Source: VRUE01 sp963728365
GTDB lineage: Bacteria > Actinomycetota > Thermoleophilia > Solirubrobacterales > 70-9
Direction: 5' to 3'
Assembly (NCBI GenBank): GCA_963728365.1
Contig: CAVSJI010000001.1
Location: 1,302,001-1,366,000 of the forward strand
DNA length: 64,000 nucleotides
The position numbers and the translations under genes were made by a program. This document shows positions 1 to 9,441 of the stretch, piece by piece (positions within the stretch are counted from its first letter, which is position 1; each line of letters starts with the position of its first letter). Below the pieces are notes generated by a model. That model had not been told where the DNA came from and did no database searches. It saw only the letters and a list, made by a program, of their open reading frames with translations.

Positions 1-53
1 CAGCATTCTCCCGCTTTGCGCGACAACGAGCACTGAACCGGCTTGAGACATCG

Positions 54-1337
54 CTACCAGTTCTTCATCTCAATCCCGTATCGCTCGCCCCAGGCAGGGT
101 CATCGCCAGGAAAGCCCGTAGGCGGCTCTGGACCGTCGTAGAGCCACTGGTCGGGTGGACCCTCGGCAGCACCGATCGCGAAGCACCATCCAGTCACCGT
201 CCGGCGCCATGCCCACCAGGACTGCCCGTCCGGAGCCACCGTCAGATGGATGCCATGCTCCTGCGGCAGCCCATCAGCTTTCAGGAGGTCCAGTAGCTCC
301 GGCCGGTAACGACCGCCACGGTTCTGGTGCCAGCCCATCTGCATGGTCGCAAGCCACTGAAGAGCCTTCTTGGTCTCGGCGAACTCGCGCTGGTCGAGGC
401 GCCGCTCTTCCTCGTCCACACCATCGACACCCGCATATGTCTTGAGACGCTCCACCGCTTCCTGTTTTTCGTCGGCGCGTCGCTCCTCGGCGTTCAGGAA
501 CCGGCGCCCCACACGCCACGCTTCCACATAGCCGGGCGATTCGCTGATCTCGCGCGCCCAGCCGCCACCGAATGCGTGAGCCTTGGCAGCCCGTCCTCGC
601 AGAGCCACGAGGAGCGCCAGCTTGGAGCGGCGACGTGACGGACCGTCGTCTGAGGCGAGGTTGATCCGCAGAAAAGCGTGCTCGTACCCGATCCAGAGCG
701 CCAGCAGATAAAGGTAGGGAATCGCACCGAGCGTAAGCCAGAGCGGCAGCACGAGCTGGCGAAGGATGTGTCCCTTGTCCAGCTCACTCCAACCTGACGC
801 AAGATTGACCACGGTGAGGACGATGATCGCCAGGCCGATGAATCCGATCAGCCCATCGAGGAGCTTTTTGACGGGTTCGTATTTCTCGTCGCTGTCCGCG
901 ACCACCGACAGCAGGCCGAGGAAGGACGCAACGATGAGCAGAACAAGCTCTATGCCAAGACTGAATGCATAAAGACCCACGATGATCTCCACAAACACGG
1001 TGAGTCGAAACGTGCGGGCGATCATGGGACGGAAGAACGGCTCCCCGCTCTTGCGGCTGGCCAGCTTGAAGATCAACCCGAGACCGGCCGTCACCGTCCA
1101 CAGGACAGCGGGAAAGATGAGGCCGTCATCCCACAAGCCGACTTTCTTCGCCAGGGTCACCAGGGCGAATACCCATACGCCGAAGCCGAGGATTGGGCCG
1201 ATCACCTTTGGCGCGGACAACGCCGCGAAAACCCCAATCAGCGACTTGCGAGTCCCGCGGTTGCGCATGGCAAACGCGGCGATGGCGACGGCCATCACCG
1301 CCGAGAGAATCAGCGTCGCAAACTCACGGTTGTCCAT
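54..1337 (-). CDS. Polytopic membrane protein of unknown function
   Basis: A 427-residue protein that I do not recognise. The N-terminal half has about six hydrophobic segments, near residues 7-24, 42-62, 73-92, 112-146, 162-180 and 190-217. The C-terminal half (about 225-427) is hydrophilic and charged, with a Trp-rich end, and is probably cytoplasmic. The ATG start has only a weak upstream purine match. Base composition is less GC-rich than in the housekeeping genes further on, which fits an accessory location. No catalytic motif is visible. It is downstream of, and separated by about 70 bp from, the LysM gene on the same strand. Confidence 0.6.
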   Translation of the reverse strand: MDNREFATLILSAVMAVAIAAFAMRNRGTRKSLIGVFAALSAPKVIGPILGFGVWVFALVTLAKKVGLWDDGLIFPAVLWTVTAGLGLIFKLASRKSGEPFFRPMIARTFRLTVFVEIIVGLYAFSLGIELVLLIVASFLGLLSVVADSDEKYEPVKKLLDGLIGFIGLAIIVLTVVNLASGWSELDKGHILRQLVLPLWLTLGAIPYLYLLALWIGYEHAFLRINLASDDGPSRRRSKLALLVALRGRAAKAHAFGGGWAREISESPGYVEAWRVGRRFLNAEERRADEKQEAVERLKTYAGVDGVDEEERRLDQREFAETKKALQWLATMQMGWHQNRGGRYRPELLDLLKADGLPQEHGIHLTVAPDGQSWWAWRRTVTGWCFAIGAAEGPPDQWLYDGPEPPTGFPGDDPAWGERYGIEMKNW

Positions 1338-1410
1338 GGCCGTTGCATCCTAGGTACGGCCTCAGCCCTCTAATCCGCAGGCTGCCGTGCGGCTTGATTC
1401 AGTTCGCGTC

Positions 1411-2217
1411 TTAGCGCAGCCGCAACTCGGTTCCGGCGTAGATGAGATTCGGATCGCCGGTCCCGATCCGGCTGCTGTTCAGCCGCCACAGACGCTCGAC
1501 TTCGTGAGCGATCGCGCCCGTACTCGCGCTGCCTGGCAGCAGATCAGCAGCGATGTGCCACAGGCAGTCTCCGGGCCGCACAACATAGGAGTCCTTGCCA
1601 GCCAGATTCCTACCCGAGTCGGGCAGCGTCGCGGCAACAGGCTGGGACCGCGGGGCTTCCTGCTGGACTGGCTCAGCCGGCGGCGCAGCCTCCTCGGGCG
1701 TCCTCGCGGATACCGAACGGCGGTTGGGCGTCTGCTTCGGCGCAGTAATCGACTGATTCGCGATCGGCACAGGGTTCGGCGTTTCGGCGGCGGCCTGCTG
1801 CACCGGTTCGGGTTCGGGGGCGGAGGTCGTGGGTTCCGGCACCGTGGCCGCCGGCTGCGGCGGCGGAGCGTCCATGCCAGCACTGGTGACTTCCCCTGGC
1901 GAAGGCGTTTCGGTGTCCACTTCGGGTTCGACTTCCACGGCCCCGGCTTCTTCTTCGTCGTCCCCAGTGGCCGGCACTTCTTCTTCCAGGTCGGCTTCTT
2001 CACCGCTGGGGTCGAAGTCCGGCGATTCGGGCAGTTCGATCGACGGCGAGGTGCCTTCCCCTTCGCTGTCGCCTTCGTCGGCCAGAGCGGCGCCTGGGAA
2101 GACGCTGCCGACGATCAGCATCGAGCACAGCGTCACGGCGAGGAGTCGCCGGCCGGGCGAAGGTCCCGATCGCAGGTCGGGAGAGATGGAAGTCAGATGT
2201 TGGATCAGGTTTGCCAT
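1411..2217 (-). CDS. Secreted LysM-domain protein
   Basis: A 268-residue exported protein. An N-terminal hydrophobic signal segment (about residues 26-46, ending in an ALA motif) is followed by a long acidic Pro/Glu/Thr linker and a C-terminal LysM domain (about 215-266). The LysM shows the family pattern YVVRPGDCLWHIA and ends in AGTELRLR. LysM domains bind peptidoglycan or chitin glycans, so it probably sits in the cell wall. A strong Shine-Dalgarno GAGGAGG precedes the ATG by about five bases. Glu codons in the linker are almost all GAA, unlike the cytosolic genes nearby. It follows the next two genes on the minus strand and may belong to the same envelope cluster. Confidence 0.8.
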   Translation of the reverse strand: MANLIQHLTSISPDLRSGPSPGRRLLAVTLCSMLIVGSVFPGAALADEGDSEGEGTSPSIELPESPDFDPSGEEADLEEEVPATGDDEEEAGAVEVEPEVDTETPSPGEVTSAGMDAPPPQPAATVPEPTTSAPEPEPVQQAAAETPNPVPIANQSITAPKQTPNRRSVSARTPEEAAPPAEPVQQEAPRSQPVAATLPDSGRNLAGKDSYVVRPGDCLWHIAADLLPGSASTGAIAHEVERLWRLNSSRIGTGDPNLIYAGTELRLR

Positions 2218-2248
2218 CGGTTCCTCCTCGCCGTCGAGGGCGTGCTTT

Positions 2249-2860
2249 TCAGTTCATGGGGTCCGCAACGCAGCGGTAGCTCTTGGCGCCTCCTACGTCT
2301 GGGGTGAGCCCAACGCTGCCGTTTTCGTCGGTGACGTAGAGGACTTCAACCGCCCCCGGAGTGCTACTGGAGGGATAGACTTCGCTGGTCAGCTCGCCTC
2401 CAGACGCAAGTTGAATCTGGGGTTGCGCCAGCGCCGCCATCAACTCCTGGTGGGTCGGCAGCCGCCGGCCGGCCCGTTCCCGGTTATCGGTCAGAGCGCA
2501 GTCGAGGACGGCGCTTCCGTATGACCGAGGCGGACGGGCCTGCACCTCCACGCACACGTCCGCAACCGGGATCGTCGGGGCGAATGCCTGGGGACAGCTA
2601 TCGAGGAAACGAGAGGCGGGGCGGCCACCGAGACGAGCGGCGTTCCGCGCTCGCGGAACCGGCCGCAGGCTCGCCTCCTTCACGACGCGGCTGCCGATCG
2701 AGTTAGACCGGAACTGCCTGCCCGTCAGGCTGTGCTTCCTGATGTCCGAGCCGTCGATCTTCGAGACGGCGTAGGCGCCGCCCGTCCCGACGGCGACGAA
2801 CAAAGCCAACGTCGCGACGACGTTCGCGTAGGTGAGTCGGTCCAGCAGTGCGCTCAGCAT
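2249..2860 (-). CDS. Exported protein with YANVVATLALF anchor, hypothetical
   Basis: A 203-residue protein. The N-terminus has a single membrane or signal segment with the sequence YANVVATLALFVAVGTGG (about residues 11-28), which I know from many small hypothetical proteins of Solirubrobacter-like bacteria. The remainder is soluble and presumably extracytoplasmic, with several Cys residues that could form disulfides. GAGGAGG lies seven bases before the ATG, which fixes the start. It lies between the large secreted protein and the LysM protein on the same strand. Function is unknown. Confidence 0.65.
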   Translation of the reverse strand: MLSALLDRLTYANVVATLALFVAVGTGGAYAVSKIDGSDIRKHSLTGRQFRSNSIGSRVVKEASLRPVPRARNAARLGGRPASRFLDSCPQAFAPTIPVADVCVEVQARPPRSYGSAVLDCALTDNRERAGRRLPTHQELMAALAQPQIQLASGGELTSEVYPSSSTPGAVEVLYVTDENGSVGLTPDVGGAKSYRCVADPMN

Positions 2861-2891
2861 CGGGAATCCTCCTCGGCTATGGGTGATCGGC

Positions 2892-5132
2892 CTATCCCGT
2901 AAAGCATGGCCGTCCTCTCACTCGGACTACCCGCTGGCGGCTGTTGCCGGTCTCCAGCGGATAGGTCGCCTCGCCGGGCAGATGGGCTCGGAACCCGAAG
3001 CGCTGGAGGCCGCACGTTCGCCGGAAGCGGTAGGGGACGCGCCAGGAGCCGTCGGGGTCGCTGCGGACAGTGCGGAACGTCTGCCATTCGTCGGTGAGGC
3101 GGACCTGCAACTCGATCAGCTTTCCCCCTTCGGGGAGCGGTCGCCCGACGACGCGGCCCTTGAACCTGACGGAGCCGCCGTTGAGGACGTGCTTCGGCCT
3201 GACCGAGATCGTGGAGGTTCCCTTGACCAGCAGGGTCGCGGTGTCTTCGACAGGGAGGATCGTCGCCGTGCCCGGATAGACGAAGCGGAACCGTTGGGAG
3301 GAGCGCGCCTCGACCTCGTAGGCGAAGCGACCGCTTGCGTTGGTCGCCAGGGTGCCCTCTAGCTGCTCGGTCCCTTCCTTCGGCTGGGAGTAGACGAGGA
3401 CCTTGGCGCCGGCGAGTGCGTGCCCGGGCGAGCTGACGATTCGGCCACCGAGGCGCACCCGGCGACCGAACGCGACCTTGTCGCGCGGCTCGAGGACGGT
3501 GCGTCGCTTGCCCTTCCTTCCCCTGGGGCCGCGCTTCCCGATCACCCCGGCCTTCATCGAGGTCACGACCCTCAATGGAAGCCGGAGTCGCATCGGCTGG
3601 CCGTCGAGGCGCTGGTCGGTCTCGGCCAGGTTGTCCGCCAGGTCGTGGGCGTTCGCCCGCAGTTCGTAGTCGCCCGACGGAAGGGCGGCGTCGTCTATCC
3701 GCGTTACGAGGGAATCCCCTTCCTGGCTCGTCGGCAGGGCCTGCCAGGTGCCCGAACCGGCCGGGCTGATTTCGATCCCCCCGCCCGCGACACCGGAGAT
3801 TCGATCCGTGGCCTGGACCGCGATGCGCGTCGGATCGTCGGCGCTCGGCGTCTCGAAGCCGAGCTGCGGGGGTTCGGGGTCGAAGCGGAGGTGAACCGGC
3901 TGGGAGGCGTTCGCCGTCTCCTGGTTGCCGGCTTCGTCCTCACGCCACAGTCGCAAGCTCCAATCACCCGGCGCCGGCACGGCCAGGCTGCCGATCGCCG
4001 CGATCGCCATCCCTGCGCGGTCGCCGCCGATGCAATCGCCACCGCCCGCCGGGCAGAGCCGGTAATGGGCAGCGACGATCGGGGCCCGGTCGGGTTCGGG
4101 CGGATTGGTCCAGGCGAGGTTGAAGTCGTTGGTGTTCCGCCACACTTCACCGCCGCTGACGCCTACCGGCACCGCGCCGGGCGCCGCGTTGTCGATGTGC
4201 GCCGTGACCACTGGGGATTCGGCGCGATTACCGGCCGAGTCTTCGGCCGCGACCGCCAGCGGCTGTGAGCCTTCGGGCGCTTCGGAGGTATCGACTTCGA
4301 TCCTCCCCAGGCCGTTCGGGCATGGGATTCGCTGCGAGTAATCGCACGAGCGCGAGTCCGTGGTCCCGAGCACGCTTCCGCCGAGGAGCGCCGACGCGCT
4401 CTTGACGCCAACGTTGTCGGAGGCTTCGTAGTTGAAGCGCTGCCTCCCCCTCACCCAATGCCCCTGAGCGAGCGCTGAATCCTGGACCACCCCAACCGAT
4501 GGCGCGGACCCGTCCACCACGGTCGCCTCGGCGGCGAAGGTGCGGATCACGTTCTGGCCGCGCGCCGAGCAGAACTCGTGCGACGGAGCGCCGACGCAGA
4601 CGACGCGCTGAACGATTCGACTGGCGCCGCCGAGGTCGTAGCTGCGCAAGCGCGGCCAGCTCGACGCCTGAGCGAAGGCGCGGCGCGGGCAGTGGCGGTT
4701 GGCGCGCACGTTCTTGATCGCGACCGAGGAGGAGTCTGGACGAACGGCGTAGAGCTGGAGCGCGTAGCGACAGTCGCGGCGGCGGGCGTGCCCTGACCAA
4801 CGCAGGCTAGAGAACGTCGTCCCCGGCGGCGCGTTGAGGACGAACCCGGCCTGCGCTCCGCGCGGCACCCTGCCGGCGCGCGGGACGTTGGCGGTGACGA
4901 GGCCCCGCAATCCGGGGCCGAGCGGGTTGCAGGCCCGCCGCCACTTCATCCCTCGGGTGGCGAAGTTTTCAAAGGCCGAGCTGACGTAGCCGGCGCCTTC
5001 GGCCTGGCAGGCATAGATCGTGTATTCGCCCGCCGCCGCCGAGCGCGGAGCCGCGAGTCCGGCCAGCACCGCGACGACAGTGGCGAGGGCAACCGCGCCA
5101 CGAAGGTTCTTCGCCGTCGCCGATCGCATCAC
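2892..5132 (-). CDS. Large secreted Ig-like/adhesin-type protein
   Basis: A 746-residue exported protein. A signal peptide covers about residues 10-35. The central part has repeated Ig/cadherin-like beta-sandwich segments (phrases such as ATVVDGSAPSVGVVQ, AEDSAGNRAESP and LADNLAETDQ). A carboxypeptidase-regulatory-like fold may follow, around 555-640, before the C-terminal end. This pattern is typical of surface proteins of Thermoleophilia; the exact role is unknown. The start is GTG immediately followed by ATG. The GTG overlaps the stop of the upstream sigma-fusion gene (GTGA), so the two are probably translationally coupled and made together. Confidence 0.7.
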   Translation of the reverse strand: MMRSATAKNLRGAVALATVVAVLAGLAAPRSAAAGEYTIYACQAEGAGYVSSAFENFATRGMKWRRACNPLGPGLRGLVTANVPRAGRVPRGAQAGFVLNAPPGTTFSSLRWSGHARRRDCRYALQLYAVRPDSSSVAIKNVRANRHCPRRAFAQASSWPRLRSYDLGGASRIVQRVVCVGAPSHEFCSARGQNVIRTFAAEATVVDGSAPSVGVVQDSALAQGHWVRGRQRFNYEASDNVGVKSASALLGGSVLGTTDSRSCDYSQRIPCPNGLGRIEVDTSEAPEGSQPLAVAAEDSAGNRAESPVVTAHIDNAAPGAVPVGVSGGEVWRNTNDFNLAWTNPPEPDRAPIVAAHYRLCPAGGGDCIGGDRAGMAIAAIGSLAVPAPGDWSLRLWREDEAGNQETANASQPVHLRFDPEPPQLGFETPSADDPTRIAVQATDRISGVAGGGIEISPAGSGTWQALPTSQEGDSLVTRIDDAALPSGDYELRANAHDLADNLAETDQRLDGQPMRLRLPLRVVTSMKAGVIGKRGPRGRKGKRRTVLEPRDKVAFGRRVRLGGRIVSSPGHALAGAKVLVYSQPKEGTEQLEGTLATNASGRFAYEVEARSSQRFRFVYPGTATILPVEDTATLLVKGTSTISVRPKHVLNGGSVRFKGRVVGRPLPEGGKLIELQVRLTDEWQTFRTVRSDPDGSWRVPYRFRRTCGLQRFGFRAHLPGEATYPLETGNSRQRVVRVRGRPCFTG

Positions 5133-6430
5133 GGGCCCCCGAACTGCGGACCGGAGTTCGGCGATACAGGGGCCGGTTCGGCCGGTGGAGGTTCGTAGGC
5201 TTCGGGATTCGCTTCGCCTTCGTAGCTCGGCGAGACCGGTTCAAAGCTGTCGCCGGGCGGCGGCGGTTCTGGTTCCGGTTCGGGCTGGGGTTCCGGCGCG
5301 GGGGATTCAGCGACGGGCGCTTCTTCCGCGGGCGGTTCGACGGGCGTGTATTCGGGTGCGGTGGATTCGGCTTCGGGCGGGGCGGACGCGGGTTCGGGTT
5401 CGCTTTCGGGCTCCGAGGCGATGATCCCCGTCGCGGCGCCGATCGGATCGACGCCATGCTGGACGCAGTAGGTCGCGGCCCCGCCCCCGATCGCGATGCA
5501 GCTCGCGACCACGCTGGCGACGGTGCCGGGGCGGGCGGCGGCGAGGGGGGTCGGGTCGACGGCGCGGTAGTAGGTCGCCGCCGTGTGCTGCTTGACCTGG
5601 GCGCTGCCGTCGAGGACGTGCTGTTTGAGCGACGAGAGGCCGTCCGCCGTCTTGTGCGCCAGTCGCCCGATCACTCCGGGACTGGCGCCTTCGGCGACCG
5701 GAGCGGGCAGCATCGCCCCCGCCTTCTCCCGCCAAGCGGACAGCCTCTCGCAGAACGCCTCGCAGCGACCGCAGCGGGAAAGGTGCTCGTGTGCCTGCGC
5801 GGACTCGTCCGGCGTCGAGATGCCGCAGACGAGGCGGACCACGAGCGGCTCGCCACGCTGGCAGCCGCCACCGGCGAGTCGGGTCATGACAGCCCTGGCT
5901 CGGTCGACGATTTCGCGGATGTCGCGCTTGACCGTGCGCTCGGGCAGACCGAGGCGTTCGGCGATCTGCGCCCGGCTACAGCCAGCGGCGTAGAGGGCGA
6001 ATACATCGCGGCGACGCTCGGACAGCGAGACGGTGACCACGCGAACCAGCGCCTCAAGGTCGGCATCGTCCTCAAGAGTCATCAGCTCCTCGGCTGGGTC
6101 GATGTCATCGACGGCGATTTCCTCCAAGCCACCGGCAGCCGGATCGGTCGCGACCTCTCGGCGCTGCCGCTCGCCTTCATGGCAGAGGATTCGATGGGCC
6201 GCGGTGCGGAGCCAGACGTGAACCTGATCCGGGTCCGAGATGTCCTCCGCCTCGTCAAGAAAGTGCCGGCACGCCGCCTGCACGGCGTCCTCGATTTCCT
6301 CCGGCGAGCACTCGGGATGGCGGATGATGAGCTGCGCCCGAAGGTCCCGCCCGCTCGCGCCATTCACGTAGGGCCGAAGCAGAGCGGTCGCGGCGTCAAC
6401 CGTGATCGTGGAAGAGAGATCGAGGTCCAT
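5129..6430 (-). CDS. ECF-type sigma factor fused to zinc-finger anti-sigma-like domain and exported tail
   Basis: About 433 residues from the ATG at 6430; the open frame continues further upstream but lacks recognisable sequence there. Domain order: sigma-70 region 2-like (about 25-110, with a VHVWLRTAAHRIL helix), region 4 helix-turn-helix (about 140-200, with SRAQIAERLGLPERTVKRDI), a zf-HC2-like motif (HLSRCGRC), a membrane segment (about 300-325), then a Pro/Glu repeat tail that would lie outside the cell. Sigma and anti-sigma parts are normally separate proteins, so this is an in-cis arrangement. The stop overlaps the start of the large secreted gene, suggesting that the protein controls or accompanies envelope proteins. 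The tail uses GAA for Glu. Confidence 0.7.
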   Translation of the reverse strand: MDLDLSSTITVDAATALLRPYVNGASGRDLRAQLIIRHPECSPEEIEDAVQAACRHFLDEAEDISDPDQVHVWLRTAAHRILCHEGERQRREVATDPAAGGLEEIAVDDIDPAEELMTLEDDADLEALVRVVTVSLSERRRDVFALYAAGCSRAQIAERLGLPERTVKRDIREIVDRARAVMTRLAGGGCQRGEPLVVRLVCGISTPDESAQAHEHLSRCGRCEAFCERLSAWREKAGAMLPAPVAEGASPGVIGRLAHKTADGLSSLKQHVLDGSAQVKQHTAATYYRAVDPTPLAAARPGTVASVVASCIAIGGGAATYCVQHGVDPIGAATGIIASEPESEPEPASAPPEAESTAPEYTPVEPPAEEAPVAESPAPEPQPEPEPEPPPPGDSFEPVSPSYEGEANPEAYEPPPAEPAPVSPNSGPQFGGP

Positions 6431-7192
6431 CACTAGAGAAGGGGAACTCGACCCGAAATTGGACCCCTGAATTTCTGGCGCGGTCCCTCTCAATGAACGC
6501 CTCCGGACACGACATTGGAGCCACGTCGGCTCCCGACACCCAAAGGCTATACCCATTTTTTGGTAGTTCAACCTAGGCCAGCGTTTTCGCCGACCGAGGC
6601 CCGGTCGTCTCGGATCGAGGCCCTGCCCCCTGGCCCTCGACACGGCCTACGAGGACTCCTACCTTTGGCGACTGCGGCAGGCGGTGGGCCAGCGATCTGG
6701 TCCTGATGCCCGGCGCGATGGCGCGGTACAACGAGAGGACCAGCGCGTGCTGCTGACCAAGCATTCCGACGACGGGACCTGGTGCCTGCCTACCGGGGCC
6801 GCGGAGCCCGACGGGAACTTCGCTCGCACGGCGCGGCGAGAAGATCGATCACAGTAGCTGAACGCCACTTGTTTTCTGTCTGGTCCCTCTTTCCAGAGAC
6901 CGAAGCGCATACAAATCGTTACTCTCAAGGCGATTGCGCTTTCGCTGGCCGACGAGCACGTGCAGATTCCGCCAGCGTATTTCCCCACGCGAGCACCGCC
7001 TCGCTGTCGAGGACATCCGTACGCGACATTCTCTTTGAATGGGACACCGATTCGCGGTTGAGCGATATATTCCCTATGGGAACGCTCTAAGTTTCGTTGC
7101 GAAACAGAACCTTGAAGGGCCGGGACGAGAGACACTTTCAATGACCACTGCGCGCTGCGTCAAGCAGAAAGAGCAAAGCAGCAAGTGCCGGA
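6431..7192. other. Intergenic region with degraded sequence
   Basis: About 760 bp between the divergently oriented sigma-fusion and histidine kinase genes. Apart from the Nudix remnant I see no intact gene. The second half (about 6850-7192) is clearly AT-richer than the flanks and presumably contains the promoter of the kinase cassette, but I could not assign a convincing -35/-10 pair. Confidence 0.5.
6631..6856 (+). pseudogene. Nudix hydrolase remnant (frameshifted, truncated)
   Basis: Three short stretches in different plus-strand frames together read like the N-terminal half of a Nudix hydrolase. About 6639-6700 gives YEDSYLWRLRQAVG, about 6695-6740 gives DLVLMPGAMA, and about 6736-6850 gives RVLLTKHSDDGTWCLPTGAA followed by EPDGNFARTARRE. 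The last piece carries the first part of the Nudix box (G-x5-E-x7-RE) and ends at a stop before the EExGU half. At least two frameshifts and a C-terminal loss make it non-functional. The family call comes from memory of Nudix sequences; no alignment was run. Confidence 0.6.
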
Positions 7193-9001
7193 GTGCGGGA
7201 CGCTAGTCGTATGTCAGTGGCAGAGGTCCACAAAGTGGATGACCTATCGGCTCACTTGGCCGAGATTGCCTTGCAAGATCCTCGCTCATTCGCTGACGCC
7301 CTACTTGAGGCCCTAGTCAAAGAGCTCGACCTTTCCGCTGCGTCGCTTTATCTCCACACCCCGGGAACCGAGAGGTTGCGGTTGCGTGCCAAGCACGGCA
7401 TTTCCATGGCTGCCTGGAGCAGCCTTGAACTGGAGCTTTCATCGACCCCTGGGCGAGCAGTCACCCAAAACAGAACTATCGTCGAGACTCCCCACAGCGA
7501 GGCCATCTTGGACGAAGGAGGGGCATCCACCGGCGCGATCATCGCTGCGCCCCTTCGATTGTCCGCCAAAGAGCGCTTCCACTCCCCAGCACTTCAGTAC
7601 GTTCCACGCCAGCTCGGAACTCTTTGCCTCTTTCCACGCCATCAGGAGAGCACCGATCAACTTGCCAAATGGGCAGATCGCTATAGCTCCTTCCTGGCAA
7701 GCCTTTATGTCGCCAGTCTTGATCGCTATGCGATGGATTTTCGCCGCGCCACCGTTGACCAGGTTGCATTCCGTAGCGACATCGGAAGTCTCGCCTATAC
7801 GTTCTTGAGTCTCGTCAAGGACGAGCTACCGGTAGAGGCGGCGTCGCTGTGGACGATTGATACCCGACGCAACATGCTCTACCTACGCCGCTCAACCGAC
7901 CTCGCTATCGCTGACCATGAGCGCGATGTAACCGAGGTCTATTTCACCGAGGAGAGCGTAATTTCCCGTTGTCTCAATGAGCGGACGACCTTTCTGCACT
8001 CCCAACAACACCCGATTCTCAATCCCGACGAGATTCATGAGCGCCTCGACCATCCGCTCCACAATGCTGCCGTTATTCCAGTCGTGCTCCCAGAACGGGC
8101 CAAGCTGCGGGGCCGTGAATTTCCGTCGGCGGGAGTCTTGGTGGTTCTCAATCACTTTGTCGAATTTGACGGCCGCCGACACTTGGCCGCCTTTACGTGG
8201 GAAGATCGCTTCCTCGCTGAGTTCGCCTGTGAACTGATTTCAGTGCTGATCTACCAGATGTTGCGCAACCAGGATCACGAAAGTGATTACGAGCGACTAA
8301 TACACGGCGCACGCACGAGCCTCGAGAGCGCCCGCGCGAATCTCCAAACTCTTGAGAGCCGTCAGGTTGACCGTTATCTGGAGCCCGAGGACGGATATCT
8401 CGTTCCAGACGCTATTGACTGGATCGAGGATCTTGAAAGCCAGATCAACCGGGACGAGCTGGTCGGTCGCAGCGACTTGGAGGTGGGTCCCGTCTCCCTC
8501 TATGGAGACGTACTGGCCAAGATTGGTCCAATGGTGAGACGAATGCGCACCCGCGCCCACAACCCGACTTTTTCGCTTGTCGGCTTCGACCGACTAGCCG
8601 AAAACTATCGCAACTTGCCAAAAGTAGAGGGCAACCCCAAGGCACTCGACTGCATCTTCCGCAACCTCATTGACAACAGCATGAAGTACTGCCGCACCGA
8701 TGATGACGTTCATGCGACCGTCGAAATTTCTGCCATCGCGAAGCGAGCCCGAGGAATGGTATTTATCACCGTTGCGGATAACGGAATCGGTATTGATGAT
8801 GACGAGCGGGATCTGATCTTTGAGAGCGGGTTTCGGGGTAAACGCGCAACCGGCCGAGCAACCCAAGGCGTCGGCCGCGGACTGTTTGAGTGTCGCCTGT
8901 TGCTGAAACGAATGGGGGGAGAGATCGAGCTTGGACGGGCAGAGGAGGGTGCCACCTTCACGATCATGCTGCCATCGGTCACTACGGGGGTGATTGTGTG
9001 A
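7193..9001 (+). CDS. GAF-domain sensor histidine kinase
   Basis: A 602-residue soluble kinase. Two GAF-like regions (about 20-165 and 195-355) precede a helical segment near residue 370 with a possible divergent phospho-acceptor (LIHGARTSLE). The C-terminal HATPase domain (about 480-598) has a clear N box (NLIDNSMKY), a G1 box (DNGIGIDDDE) and a G2-like GVGRGLF. No membrane segment is seen, so it senses an intracellular cue. The start may be GTG 7193 or ATG 7211; neither has a strong Shine-Dalgarno. Its stop overlaps the next gene (GTGA). GC content is far below that of the surrounding genes, suggesting acquisition by transfer. Confidence 0.75.
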   Translation: MRDASRMSVAEVHKVDDLSAHLAEIALQDPRSFADALLEALVKELDLSAASLYLHTPGTERLRLRAKHGISMAAWSSLELELSSTPGRAVTQNRTIVETPHSEAILDEGGASTGAIIAAPLRLSAKERFHSPALQYVPRQLGTLCLFPRHQESTDQLAKWADRYSSFLASLYVASLDRYAMDFRRATVDQVAFRSDIGSLAYTFLSLVKDELPVEAASLWTIDTRRNMLYLRRSTDLAIADHERDVTEVYFTEESVISRCLNERTTFLHSQQHPILNPDEIHERLDHPLHNAAVIPVVLPERAKLRGREFPSAGVLVVLNHFVEFDGRRHLAAFTWEDRFLAEFACELISVLIYQMLRNQDHESDYERLIHGARTSLESARANLQTLESRQVDRYLEPEDGYLVPDAIDWIEDLESQINRDELVGRSDLEVGPVSLYGDVLAKIGPMVRRMRTRAHNPTFSLVGFDRLAENYRNLPKVEGNPKALDCIFRNLIDNSMKYCRTDDDVHATVEISAIAKRARGMVFITVADNGIGIDDDERDLIFESGFRGKRATGRATQGVGRGLFECRLLLKRMGGEIELGRAEEGATFTIMLPSVTTGVIV

Positions 9002-9441
9002 TTTTCTTCATCGATGAGGACTCGGCTGCCTTTCGTGCTTGGACGTCGGAGATGCGGATGCGTAAACTTGCCGTTGAGTGCCTCTGGAATGCGAATCAGG
9101 CATTCCGCAAGCTGTGTGAGATCGGCCCTGACGAGGTCGAGCTGGTGATTATCGACGTAATGCTTGCGGTCGAAGACGTTGACGATGAGCAGTTCTCTTT
9201 CGAGCGCACCTACGAGTACCGCGAAACTGGTCTCTGTCTGCTAGATGATCTCGCTGTCCAAAATCCCGAGGTCTTTCCTCGACGGGCGGTACTTCTTACC
9301 AATACGATTAACGAGAAGACCTTTAGGGAGGCAAAGAAGACGAGTAAGCGGCACGATGTTCCGCTTTGGGAAAAGTCGCGTATCTCATCGCCCGTAAAGT
9401 TCGGTGATCTGGTTCTCGACCAAATTGGAGCCCTAGCGTGA
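8998..9441 (+). CDS. Single-domain response regulator (receiver), divergent
   Basis: A 147-residue protein starting at a GTG that overlaps the kinase stop codon. Receiver hallmarks are present: acidic residues D6, E7 and D8, the phospho-acceptor candidate D53 in VIIDVML, T101 in VLLTNT, and K126 in PLWEKS. An unusual acidic insertion of roughly 20 residues follows D53. There is no DNA-binding or enzymatic output domain, so it would act through a partner, most simply the membrane protein encoded next, with which it overlaps by four bases. The family call is from motif positions only. Confidence 0.65.
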   Translation: MIFFIDEDSAAFRAWTSEMRMRKLAVECLWNANQAFRKLCEIGPDEVELVIIDVMLAVEDVDDEQFSFERTYEYRETGLCLLDDLAVQNPEVFPRRAVLLTNTINEKTFREAKKTSKRHDVPLWEKSRISSPVKFGDLVLDQIGALA

